Positions 7,714 to 15,034 of a stretch of DNA of 21,921 nt are shown here, one piece after another; the first letter of the stretch is position 1, and each line of letters opens with the position of its first letter. The position numbers and the translations under genes are program-made. The notes beneath the pieces are model-generated. The model had not been told where the DNA came from and ran no database searches. It worked only from the letters and a program-made list of their open reading frames with translations. Origin of the DNA: Bacteroidales bacterium (GTDB lineage: Bacteria; Bacteroidota; Bacteroidia; Bacteroidales; UBA932); the NCBI GenBank assembly GCA_017472115.1, contig JAFUQW010000120.1:1-21921 (forward strand), given 5' to 3'.

Positions 7714-9414
7714 ATGAACATCATCAGAACATTAGGAAAAGTGGCGATCGTCATGCTTCTGACAGCCGGGCTGCCTGCCGGCATTCTTGCTCAGGAATAT
7801 GTGAGTACGCCTGTCACCATATCAAAGGACAAGGTTAAGGTAAACGGCGAGATATGCTGGTCACATGTCGTGCTCGAAAGACAGACTCTGTTCTCCATCA
7901 GCAAGGCCTATGATGTGCCTGTCGATGAAATCTACCGTCTGAATCCTTCACTCAAGGAGACAGGACTCAAGAAAAATGCAATAATCCTCATTCCGGCAGT
8001 TCAGGAAAAGGATCAGCAGAACAGTCAGACAAAGGCACAGGAAGCAAGGCAGGAAAGACAGCAGAAGCTCGACTCACTGACAAGGGTAGAGAAGCCTGTC
8101 ATTGCTGACGAGACACCGAACCGTACCGTCCATGTCAGGAAATGGTATGAGGACCTGAACACCATAGCTGAGAAATACGGAGTGACGCCTGAAGCCATAA
8201 TGCTTGCAAACGGCCTCAAGAGCACAAGACTGAGCAACAGACAGAAACTCATCATACCGACAAAGGATGCGGCAGAAAGTCCGGCCGAGAGTGAGACAGA
8301 AATCGCAGAGACAGTCAAATCCGATACCGTAATGACTGAAGTCAGCGAAGAACCTGCATGGAATCATATACCGAAAGACAAGGTGAAGGCAACCATGCTG
8401 CTCCCTCTCAAGACGGCAGACGGCAGACTCAGCAGAAACAACATGGACTTCTACAGCGGAGCGCTCTTAGCTGTTTATGACCTTGCAGCAAAGGGCATCA
8501 GTATAGAATTCAGCATGCTGGACATAACCGACAGAAGCCATCCTGTGACTTATGAGGACATAGACGGAAGCGACATGGTCATCGGACCGGTCAGCGGATC
8601 CGACATAACCAGACTGTTGGAAAGCTATCCGCCTTCAACGATGGTGATCTCCCCTCTCGACCCGAAGGTAGAGACATTGGTCGGAACATACGGTAACCTG
8701 ATCCAGGCACCAACCCCACACAAGGTGCAATATGAGGACCTTACAGAATGGATAAAGGTGGACCTCACGCCCGCAGATACCGTTCTCGTGATTTCAGAAA
8801 AGGCTTTCAAGCAGTCTGATGCAGCCAAGCAGATGATGGAGGTCATAGATTCATCGGGCATCACATATAATGCATTCTCCTACAACATTCTTGAAGGAAG
8901 GGATGTCATCGAACCTCTGAAGCTTCTCATGACCAAGTACGGTACCAACAGAGTGATGATAGCCTCAGAAAGCGAGGCATTCGTAAATGATGTCGTCAGG
9001 AACATGAACCTTATGCTCTACGAGCAATATAAAGTCGTGCTCTATGCGCCTTCGAAGATCAGAAGCTTCGACACCATCGAGGTTGAGCATTTTCACAAGA
9101 CAAACATGCACGTGAGCCTCACATACTATATCGATTACGAGGACCAGAGAGTGAAGGACTTCCTTCTGAAATACAGGGCACTGTTCAATACAGAACCGTC
9201 ACAGTTTGCATTCCAGGGCTACGACATCGCAAGCTACTTCATGAATCTGTGCAGCAGATATGGAAACAGGTGGACGGAAATGATCGACAAGGCACCGCAG
9301 GCCATGCTGCAGAGTACCTTCAAGTGCAGGAAGGACAGTATTGACGGAGGATTCGTCAACAACGGTATAAGAAGGATAGTATATGGGGAAGGTTGGTCGG
9401 TCTATGAGATGTAA
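7714..9414 (+). CDS. LysM-repeat protein with a type 1 periplasmic-binding-protein fold
   Basis: This 566-residue exported protein has a signal peptide ending near LAQ-EYVS (about residue 27). Two LysM-like segments follow: HVVLERQTLFSISKAYDVPV to AIILIPA (about 50-95), and VHVRKWYEDLNTIAEKYGVT to KLIIPT (about 137-183). LysM domains bind peptidoglycan glycans. After an acidic linker, residues about 225-566 look like a type 1 periplasmic-binding fold: ATMLLPL, DFYSGALLAVYDLAAKG, DMVIGPVSGSDITRL, MVISPL and FAFQGYDIASYF. It may be a wall-anchored sensor, or a scaffold comparable in fold to the LpoA activator of penicillin-binding proteins (inference). It is last in its group and ends 4 nt short of convergent recN. 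Confidence 0.82.
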   Translation: MNIIRTLGKVAIVMLLTAGLPAGILAQEYVSTPVTISKDKVKVNGEICWSHVVLERQTLFSISKAYDVPVDEIYRLNPSLKETGLKKNAIILIPAVQEKDQQNSQTKAQEARQERQQKLDSLTRVEKPVIADETPNRTVHVRKWYEDLNTIAEKYGVTPEAIMLANGLKSTRLSNRQKLIIPTKDAAESPAESETEIAETVKSDTVMTEVSEEPAWNHIPKDKVKATMLLPLKTADGRLSRNNMDFYSGALLAVYDLAAKGISIEFSMLDITDRSHPVTYEDIDGSDMVIGPVSGSDITRLLESYPPSTMVISPLDPKVETLVGTYGNLIQAPTPHKVQYEDLTEWIKVDLTPADTVLVISEKAFKQSDAAKQMMEVIDSSGITYNAFSYNILEGRDVIEPLKLLMTKYGTNRVMIASESEAFVNDVVRNMNLMLYEQYKVVLYAPSKIRSFDTIEVEHFHKTNMHVSLTYYIDYEDQRVKDFLLKYRALFNTEPSQFAFQGYDIASYFMNLCSRYGNRWTEMIDKAPQAMLQSTFKCRKDSIDGGFVNNGIRRIVYGEGWSVYEM

Positions 9415-9418
9415 GACA

Positions 9419-11098
9419 TCAGCCGAACAACAGAGATCTTGCATTTTCTATGGCGGCATCAGTAAGAACCGAGCCGCTGAGCATACGGGCTACTTCTAAA
9501 ACTCTCTGATCTTCGGAGAGTTTTTTTATTGTCGATACCTCACGGGAGTCCGACGGATCGATTGCCTTAGACACTAAATAATGCGCCTTGCCCTTGGCTG
9601 CGACCTGCGGGAGATGGGTTATGGCAAACACCTGCATGAATTCTCCCATATCGCATATCATGGTACCCATCTTGTCAGCCACGCTGCCGGACACACCGGT
9701 ATCGATTTCGTCAAAGATCATTGTAGGCATTTTTGCGAAACGGGCCTTCATCGCCTTGAGCGCAAGCATGATACGGGACATTTCTCCTCCGGAAGCACAT
9801 CTGGCCACATCCACAGGGTTACGTCCGGATGATGAGAACCGGAATACTACGGAATCACGTCCCTGCGCAGAGACAGGAGCATCAAGCAATTCGACTTCAA
9901 ATACCGAATATGGCAGTTCCAGACTGCGGATGGACGTGCAGATACTTTCTGCAAATGGCGCCGATGCCGCCTTTCTGCTTTCGTGCAGGGCATCAGCGAC
10001 ACGGGAAAGTTCAGCATTCTTCAGAGTTATCTGTTCCTGAAGAATACCGCGTTTTTCCTCAAGCATGGTAGAATCATACAAAGCTTCTGAAAGACTGTCG
10101 CGCAGTGAGATGAGTTCTCTGACATCAGCACAGCCATGCTTCTGCATGAGTCCGTAAATAAGGGACATGCGGTTTTCGACCTCTTCAAGACGGGATTCAG
10201 AAACTTCTGTACGAGCATTCAGGTCAGATACTTCAGACAGAATGTCATCAAGCTCCCTGCGGCATGAGTCAACTCGTTCTCCCAAATCGGAAGCAGCAGG
10301 CATGAATCGCGCAAGCTTTGTCAGATTGCGCCCGGCATCCTTAAGAGTCGCATCCAAAGAAAGTATCTCTCCGGCAGAAGAAGCACTTGTGAAGAGTTCT
10401 TCTATCGCACATAGGCACATCTTTATCTCTTCCGCATTCGCAAGCTGCTTCTGCTCCAGTTCAAGCTCTTCGAGCTCGCCTTCCTTCAATGCCGCTGATT
10501 CAAGCTGACGGAACTGTGCTTCGTTATAGTCCTTTTCAGCCCTCACCTTGGATATGCGTGCATCCAACGACGACAGCTCCGATTTGAGAGAATTCAATTC
10601 ACGCCACAATCGCGCACAATCGGCTTTCAGGGAAGAGTTTCCTGCGAAATAATCGAGAATGCCTAACTGGAACTGCTTGTCCGAAAGCAGCAGTGTCTGA
10701 TGCTGTGAGTGGATGTCGATCAGTCTTGAAGCTATCTGCTGGAGTATCTGCACCGATACCGGAGAATCATTTACAAAGCAGCGGGAACGCCCGGATCGGT
10801 TGACCGTCCTGCGTACGACAAGATAGCCGTCCTCCCATTCGACATCTTCTCCTTCAAGAATCTCTCTGATTTCCTGATCTTCGGAGTTTATTTCAAACTC
10901 GGCTTCAACGACACAATTATCTGCACCTTCAGAGACCATGGAAGCATCTGCCTTGGCTCCCATAAGAAGTGAAAGAGCACCGAGAAGAATGGATTTTCCG
11001 GCTCCGGTCTGTCCGGTAATAATTATCAGACCCTCCGGAAAATCAATCTCCAGAGAGTCTATAAGCACATAATTCTTTACTTGAAGCCGGCTGAGCAT
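9419..11098 (-). CDS. recN: DNA repair protein RecN
   Basis: This 559-residue SMC-like ATPase acts early in double-strand-break repair by gathering broken ends. The N-terminal ATPase half carries the Walker A GQTGAGKS (residues 29-36). A long coiled-coil region spans about 150-370. The C-terminal half carries the ABC signature CASGGEMSRIMLALKAM and Walker B TMIFDEIDTGVSG, followed by FAITHLPQVAAKGKAHYLV. Length and order match the family. It is the last gene of the trxB-bamD-rpoZ-recN run, starting 5 nt after the omega gene stop. Its 3' end contains a hairpin plus T run on the opposite strand (9498-9527) that probably terminates the convergent operon. Confidence 0.96.
   Translation of the reverse strand: MLSRLQVKNYVLIDSLEIDFPEGLIIITGQTGAGKSILLGALSLLMGAKADASMVSEGADNCVVEAEFEINSEDQEIREILEGEDVEWEDGYLVVRRTVNRSGRSRCFVNDSPVSVQILQQIASRLIDIHSQHQTLLLSDKQFQLGILDYFAGNSSLKADCARLWRELNSLKSELSSLDARISKVRAEKDYNEAQFRQLESAALKEGELEELELEQKQLANAEEIKMCLCAIEELFTSASSAGEILSLDATLKDAGRNLTKLARFMPAASDLGERVDSCRRELDDILSEVSDLNARTEVSESRLEEVENRMSLIYGLMQKHGCADVRELISLRDSLSEALYDSTMLEEKRGILQEQITLKNAELSRVADALHESRKAASAPFAESICTSIRSLELPYSVFEVELLDAPVSAQGRDSVVFRFSSSGRNPVDVARCASGGEMSRIMLALKAMKARFAKMPTMIFDEIDTGVSGSVADKMGTMICDMGEFMQVFAITHLPQVAAKGKAHYLVSKAIDPSDSREVSTIKKLSEDQRVLEVARMLSGSVLTDAAIENARSLLFG
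9498..9527 (+). terminator. Intrinsic terminator of the LysM operon, inside recN
   Basis: On the plus strand AAAACTCTCTG pairs with CGGAGAGTTTT (11 bp including one G-T pair) across a 5-nt loop, and the run of T continues to 9527. It is 84 nt beyond the stop of the LysM gene and sits within antisense recN coding sequence (the KKLSEDQRVLEV region). Confidence 0.75.
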
Positions 11099-11103
11099 AT
11101 CTG

Positions 11104-11427
11104 TTACTCGTTACCGTCCTTGTTTGCCATCCTGTAGGATACCTCGTTCTCCTTGAACTCCTCGATAGCTACAAGGCTTGGCTTAGGCTGTCTTTCGTAA
11201 TACTTTGATATTTCTATCTGCTCACGGTTTTCGAATACCTCTTCCATTGTGTCCCGGTCATTCTTGAAATCCTCGAGCTTTCTTGTAAGTTCCTTCTTCT
11301 CTGCAATTGCGATCTGATTTGCCCTCTTTGAGAGTATCACTACTGTCTCATAGATATTTCCTGTAGGAGCTGCGAGGTCGCAGAGATCTCTAGTAAGAGT
11401 GTTGGTCGGTGTTTTCTTATTTGCCAT
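11104..11427 (-). CDS. rpoZ: DNA-directed RNA polymerase omega subunit (Bacteroidota type)
   Basis: This 107-residue protein contains the omega/Rpb6 core LAAPTGNIYETVVILSKRAN followed by QIAIAEKKELTRKLEDF, the segment that clamps the beta-prime subunit. Omega helps assemble and stabilise RNA polymerase. The C-terminal extension (about residues 60-107, acidic and basic, NREQIEISKYYERQPKPS) is typical of the Bacteroidota version. The gene lies between bamD (84 nt upstream) and recN (5 nt downstream). No promoter box was found in the 84-nt gap, so it is probably expressed from upstream. Confidence 0.85.
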   Translation of the reverse strand: MANKKTPTNTLTRDLCDLAAPTGNIYETVVILSKRANQIAIAEKKELTRKLEDFKNDRDTMEEVFENREQIEISKYYERQPKPSLVAIEEFKENEVSYRMANKDGNE

Positions 11428-11511
11428 TTCTTATAGTTGTTATTATGTTACCCTTGTCCGTAGGGAATCCATTCCCTCCATTTAATTATACCTCTGAATT
11501 CACAAGGGGTT

Positions 11512-12402
11512 TCATTTTTTTTCTGACTTTTTTGCCTCACGAAGGACCTTCCTTCTTTCCTTGGCGAAATCCTTTTCGGTCATCTCGGCATCTTCTGTCA
11601 CTACTACATCCCTTCCGATAGCCTTCTGAGCCTTCCTGTTGATTGCATCAAGTTCCTTACGATAGTGAGATTCCGGAATCTCACCGATGAAGTTGTAATA
11701 GTCATCGATGAAGGTCAGATACCTTTCCTTCTGCTTTGCCGGCACACTGAGACGCGCAAAATTGTAGGATGACATCGCGATGTAATAAAGCACATCCTCT
11801 CTGTAAACATTTTCAGAATCATCCTTGAGGACATTTCTCAGCGCCACACGGGCTGCGCGATAATCCTCCATCTTATAGTAAAGCCTCGCACTCTCGAAAG
11901 CTTTCTTGTCGAGACGTTCGTTCAGGTCGGTGAGCATGTCACGGCATTCCTGCATATGTGGAGTGTCCGGAAACTCCAGGATGTATTCCGAAATCGCATT
12001 GATTGCTGCGTATGTCGGAGTCTGGTCCAGTTCGTATCTGAGAGTCGAACGGTACAGACAGTCTATGCGGAGATACCTTGCATCGGATGTGAAAGGACTC
12101 CTCGGATAACTCTCGATGAACTGAGTGAAATTGGTCTCAGCAGTATAGTAATCCTTATATCTGTAATTGCTCAATCCCCAGTAATATCGGACAGTATCGT
12201 CTCTTTCCGTACCATTGGTCAGGACAGAGAGTGACTCGAACATAGCGGCTGCCTTGGAGTATTTGCCTTCATTGAAGTATAAGAAAGCTGCATCATACTT
12301 TGCATCAGCATCATTGCTGTTGAGCATGATTTCATACTGTGACTTGCATGAAGCCATGGCAAGCATGGCAAGAACAATGATGAATAAATGTCTGAATTTC
12401 AT
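11512..12402 (-). CDS. bamD: Outer membrane protein assembly factor BamD (lipoprotein)
   Basis: This 296-residue protein begins with a lipoprotein signal, basic then hydrophobic with the lipobox AMASC (Cys19). The mature part is built of TPR-type helices: AAFLYFNEGKYSKAAAMFES, YYWGLSNYRYKDYYTAETNF, FIESYPRSPFTSDARYLRID and YKMEDYRAARVALRNVL. BamD is the essential outer-membrane lipoprotein that holds BamA and recognises barrel substrates. The C-terminus from about residue 260 is highly charged and lysine-rich (KSEKK). It starts 10 nt after the trxB stop codon. Together with bamA at 902-3496 the window carries two core parts of the BAM machine in separate operons. Confidence 0.92.
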   Translation of the reverse strand: MKFRHLFIIVLAMLAMASCKSQYEIMLNSNDADAKYDAAFLYFNEGKYSKAAAMFESLSVLTNGTERDDTVRYYWGLSNYRYKDYYTAETNFTQFIESYPRSPFTSDARYLRIDCLYRSTLRYELDQTPTYAAINAISEYILEFPDTPHMQECRDMLTDLNERLDKKAFESARLYYKMEDYRAARVALRNVLKDDSENVYREDVLYYIAMSSYNFARLSVPAKQKERYLTFIDDYYNFIGEIPESHYRKELDAINRKAQKAIGRDVVVTEDAEMTEKDFAKERRKVLREAKKSEKK

Positions 12403-12412
12403 CTTCTGTGTT

Positions 12413-13336
12413 TTATTGCATTTTCAGGAATTTCTCTGCATCAAGCGCAGCACGGCAGCCTGAAGCTGCAGCCGTAATCGCCTGCCTGTAAATAGGATCC
12501 TGCACATCGCCTGCAGCAAAGACGCCAGGGACATTGGTCTGAGAAGTCTTTCCGTCAGTGATGATGTAGCCTTCCTTGTCAACATTCACCCATTTGCTGA
12601 AGAGCTCTGAATTAGGATGATGGCCTATGGCAAGGAAAAATCCGTCGATCGCTATATCAAAAACCTCGCCATCCTTTCTGACAAGCCTTGCCCCGGTGAC
12701 ACCGGAAACATCTCCGAGAATCTCCTGAGTGTTGCAGTTCCAGAGCACCTCGATATTCTCGGTGTTCATGACTTTGTCCTGCATTGCCTGAGAAGCCCTG
12801 AGCACATCCCTGCGAACAATCATATATACCTTCTTGCAAAGTCCGGCAAGATAGGTTGCCTCCTCACATGCCGTATCTCCTCCGCCCACGACGGCTACGG
12901 TCTTTTTCCTGTAGAAGAATCCGTCGCATGTCGCACATGCCGAGACTCCCAGTCCTCTGTATTTCATTTCTGACTCAAGACCGAGATATTTCGCTGTGGC
13001 ACCTGTAGCTATGACAAGAGCCTCGGCCTCGATTTCATGAGTGCCGTCGATCACGATTCTGAACGGACGCTCTGAAAGATCCGCCTCAGTAACTGTACCG
13101 ACACGCATATCCGTGCCAAGACGCACAGCCTGAGCCTTCATCGAGTCAACAAGCTGCTGGCCGCTGATTCCGTTCTCAAAACCGGGATAATTCTCTATGT
13201 CGGTCGTGGTTGTAAGCTGTCCGCCCGGCTGGGTTCCTTCATATAATACAGGCGCCAGGTCCGCTCTGGAAGCATATATTGCGGCTGTGTAACCTGCAGG
13301 TCCACCTCCGACTATAAGACATTTTACTCTTTCCAT
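12413..13336 (-). CDS. trxB: Thioredoxin-disulfide reductase
   Basis: This 307-residue flavoprotein reduces thioredoxin with NADPH. Visible parts are the N-terminal FAD motif VGGGPAGYTAAIYASRA (about 9-25) and the redox-active pair in SACATCDGFF (Cys134 and Cys137). The NADPH motif VVGGGDTACEEATYL and the FAD-binding C-terminal GVFAAGDVQDPIYRQAITAA follow. Length is typical of low-molecular-weight TrxB. It is the first gene of trxB-bamD-rpoZ-recN, with a -7 box at 13500-13507 implying a long leader of about 155 nt. The closest alternative, an alkyl hydroperoxide reductase F-type enzyme, would need an extra N-terminal domain that is absent. Confidence 0.95.
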   Translation of the reverse strand: MERVKCLIVGGGPAGYTAAIYASRADLAPVLYEGTQPGGQLTTTTDIENYPGFENGISGQQLVDSMKAQAVRLGTDMRVGTVTEADLSERPFRIVIDGTHEIEAEALVIATGATAKYLGLESEMKYRGLGVSACATCDGFFYRKKTVAVVGGGDTACEEATYLAGLCKKVYMIVRRDVLRASQAMQDKVMNTENIEVLWNCNTQEILGDVSGVTGARLVRKDGEVFDIAIDGFFLAIGHHPNSELFSKWVNVDKEGYIITDGKTSQTNVPGVFAAGDVQDPIYRQAITAAASGCRAALDAEKFLKMQ

Positions 13337-13423
13337 ATCATTAGAAAATGTTTAAATCTTTCTACTAAAAATATTATTTGTTGAAACTTCTGTATTCTCA
13401 TCGATCTTTCAAGCGTCTTTTCG

Positions 13424-13444
13424 TGATGTGTTAAAAATACATCA
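13424..13444 (-). other. Hairpin in the trxB 5' leader
   Basis: TGATGTGT and ATACATCA form an 8-position stem with one mismatched or wobble pair around a short A-rich loop, about midway between the presumed promoter and the trxB start. It could affect leader stability or be a factor-binding site. No riboswitch class was recognised. Confidence 0.3.
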
Positions 13445-13499
13445 TGACATTTCTGATGATAAAAATTCAAACAGTTTCTTACTTGGTTCGTGCAACTTG

Positions 13500-13507
13500 C
13501 AAATATA
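13500..13507 (-). promoter_or_regulatory. Promoter -7 box for the trxB operon
   Basis: TATATTTG on the minus strand matches TAnnTTTG. It lies 163 nt before the trxB start, in the 222-nt gap between the SDR gene and trxB. The -33 region is poor. No better box was found closer to trxB. Confidence 0.45.
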
Positions 13508-13558
13508 ACAATTTCAATGCATTTTCCATAGTTTCCGTCCGACTTTCAACAGACTGCA

Positions 13559-14401
13559 TCAGACTTTCATCAGATAAGGCTTAGCCTTTCTGTAAACCCA
13601 TCCGAGAAGGCAGTCCGGAAGTATGACGATGAACGGCCAGAATATCTTGTTGAGAAATCCCGGCATTGTTCCTCTACGTCTGCGGAAAGTAGCTTTCAGA
13701 GCCCTGTCAACGGCCTTCTCCGGACGGATCATGACAGCGAGACCTCTGGCCAGCTTTCTCAGACTGTCCTTGAGAGGGATCAGAGGGGTGTCAACCGCCC
13801 CGAAATAAGCATTGGTGACACTTACGCCGGTCTTCTGGCACTCTATTCTCAATTCACGGGAGTAATTGCGGACAAAACGCTTGGTATTGCCGTACATTCC
13901 TATTCCTGGCCATGACATCCACGCGGCAAGAGAGGATATATTGAGGATGTAGCCGCAGCCTCTTTCTTTCATGGGTCCCACATATTTGCGGCAAAGCATG
14001 AGCGGAGTGTTCATATGCACCATCATAATGAGGTTAAGCATACGCTCGCTTGTCTCAGCTATGCCTTGACAATACATCACACCTGCATTATTGACCAATA
14101 CCTCCACCTTGCAGCCCTCCTTTTCCGTCCTTTCGAAGATTCTGTCTGCAGCATCTGCCACAGACAGGTCCTGAACCACAGGCAGCAGCTTAAGAGCTCC
14201 TTTGAAGTCTGAAGGAATGCCGGCCGCCTCTTCAACAGCTGCAGAAACTTCGGTCACTGTCTCGTCGAGGCCTTTGGAATTGATGTCCACGAGTATGACA
14301 TTATAACCCATCAGAGCGAGCCTCTTCGCATAAATCCGCCCCATTCCGGAAGCAGCCCCCGTCACAAGGGCATATTTTTCATAATTTCTGAATCTTTTCA
14401 T
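13559..14401 (-). CDS. Short-chain dehydrogenase/reductase (SDR)
   Basis: This classical-type SDR with a Rossmann fold has the cofactor motif LVTGAASGMGRIYAKRLA, VLVNNAGVMYCQG, the catalytic serine in LNISSLAAW, and the active-site YGNTK (YxxxK). The substrate is not predictable. About 40 C-terminal residues form a basic and hydrophobic tail (PGFLNKIFWPFIVILPDCLL) that may associate with the membrane. The start chosen here is the ATG at 14401 (280 residues, MKRFRNYEKYALVTG). A longer form from 14431 would begin inside the promoter -7 box at 14429-14436 and is therefore unlikely. It is transcribed divergently from the Fur-family regulator and is alone between promoters. Confidence 0.87.
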   Translation of the reverse strand: MKRFRNYEKYALVTGAASGMGRIYAKRLALMGYNVILVDINSKGLDETVTEVSAAVEEAAGIPSDFKGALKLLPVVQDLSVADAADRIFERTEKEGCKVEVLVNNAGVMYCQGIAETSERMLNLIMMVHMNTPLMLCRKYVGPMKERGCGYILNISSLAAWMSWPGIGMYGNTKRFVRNYSRELRIECQKTGVSVTNAYFGAVDTPLIPLKDSLRKLARGLAVMIRPEKAVDRALKATFRRRRGTMPGFLNKIFWPFIVILPDCLLGWVYRKAKPYLMKV

Positions 14402-14428
14402 AATGTGTGCATAGTTCGAAAACGGGCG

Positions 14429-14436
14429 CAAAAATA
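14429..14436 (-). promoter_or_regulatory. Promoter -7 box for the SDR gene
   Basis: TATTTTTG on the minus strand matches TAnnTTTG, with CTG (a one-base variant of TTG) 20 nt upstream. It implies transcription starting near 14422 and a leader of about 20 nt to the ATG at 14401. This is what argues for that start codon. Confidence 0.55.
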
Positions 14437-14507
14437 CTTAATTTAAGGGAAATTTCCAGCTTTTTCACACTTTTTACCGCCCTTTAATTTGGAAGCATTA
14501 AAATTTA

Positions 14508-14539
14508 TTTGTGTTTTTCGACCGAAATGAATAACTTTG
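14508..14539 (+). promoter_or_regulatory. Promoter of the Fur-family regulator with flanking inverted repeat
   Basis: TTTG (14508-14511) and TAACTTTG (14532-14539) are separated by exactly 20 nt, a full match to the Bacteroidetes -33/-7 promoter. The ATG follows at 14556. The -7 box is bracketed by a perfect 8-bp inverted repeat, GTTTTTCG (14513-14520) and CGAAAAAC (14540-14547), a candidate operator. Confidence 0.7.
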
Positions 14540-14555
14540 CGAAAAACGAATAGAC

Positions 14556-15005
14556 ATGAACAGTCACAAATGCCCCGATATTGAAGAATTCAAGAAGATT
14601 CTCAAGAGACACTCCCTGAAGGCAACTCCTCAGAGATTGGCCGTACATGAAGCCATGATGGTCCTCGGACACGCATGCGCAGATATGGTAAGTGAAGAAA
14701 TCGCGAAGAAAGGCACGGCGCGGATAACGGTTGCTTCAGTTTATAATGTGCTGACCCAGATGGCCATGTTAGGCATCTATGACTACAGGCTGAGTGCGAA
14801 CAACAAGATGTACTTCGACGTCAACACTTTCAAGCACATACATCTTTATGACCACGAAAACCACGTGTTCAAGGATGTGATAGACGACGAACTCATATCA
14901 TTGATCGAAGCCCATCTCAACAGGAAGAGATTCAAGGGATATAAAGTCGAAGGCATCGACATCCAGCTCATCGGCAGACCGACCAGAAAGAAATATCTTG
15001 TATGA
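14556..15005 (+). CDS. Fur-family transcriptional repressor
   Basis: This 149-residue metal-dependent regulator has an N-terminal winged helix (SLKATPQRLAVHEAMMVLG, then TVASVYNVLTQMAMLGI as the recognition region). A C-terminal dimerisation domain has the histidine cluster HIHLYDHENH (His94, 96, 100, 103). The CxxC pairs that hold structural zinc in many Fur and PerR proteins are absent; only Cys6 and Cys41 occur. Fur-family proteins sense iron, zinc, manganese or peroxide. The ligand here cannot be decided, though PerR- or Fur-like roles are possible. It has its own full-consensus promoter with an inverted repeat that could allow autoregulation. It is divergent from the SDR gene and convergent with cstA. 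Confidence 0.88.
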   Translation: MNSHKCPDIEEFKKILKRHSLKATPQRLAVHEAMMVLGHACADMVSEEIAKKGTARITVASVYNVLTQMAMLGIYDYRLSANNKMYFDVNTFKHIHLYDHENHVFKDVIDDELISLIEAHLNRKRFKGYKVEGIDIQLIGRPTRKKYLV

Positions 15006-15006
15006 T

Positions 15007-15031
15007 AAAAGCCCGGACAGACCGGGCTTTT
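15007..15031. terminator. Bidirectional terminator between the Fur-family gene and cstA
   Basis: AAAAGCCCGG pairs perfectly with CCGGGCTTTT (10 bp) across a 5-nt loop. Because the stem is flanked by A on one side and T on the other it can act on both strands. It starts 2 nt beyond the regulator stop and ends 3 nt before the cstA stop. Confidence 0.85.
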
Positions 15032-15034
15032 CGT

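Noticed and set aside
10167..10508. 113-codon plus-strand open frame with a serine run opposite recN
   Set aside because: The serine run mirrors glutamate- and leucine-rich codons of the RecN coiled-coil on the other strand. There is no promoter or family match.
11460..11480. Short inverted repeat AGGGAA/TTCCCT between bamD and rpoZ
   Set aside because: Only six pairs with no T run and no promoter context, so it is too weak to call a terminator or operator.
14402..14431. Ten-residue longer N-terminus for the SDR protein
   Set aside because: The upstream ATG falls inside the likely -7 promoter box, and the core Rossmann start fits the ATG at 14401.
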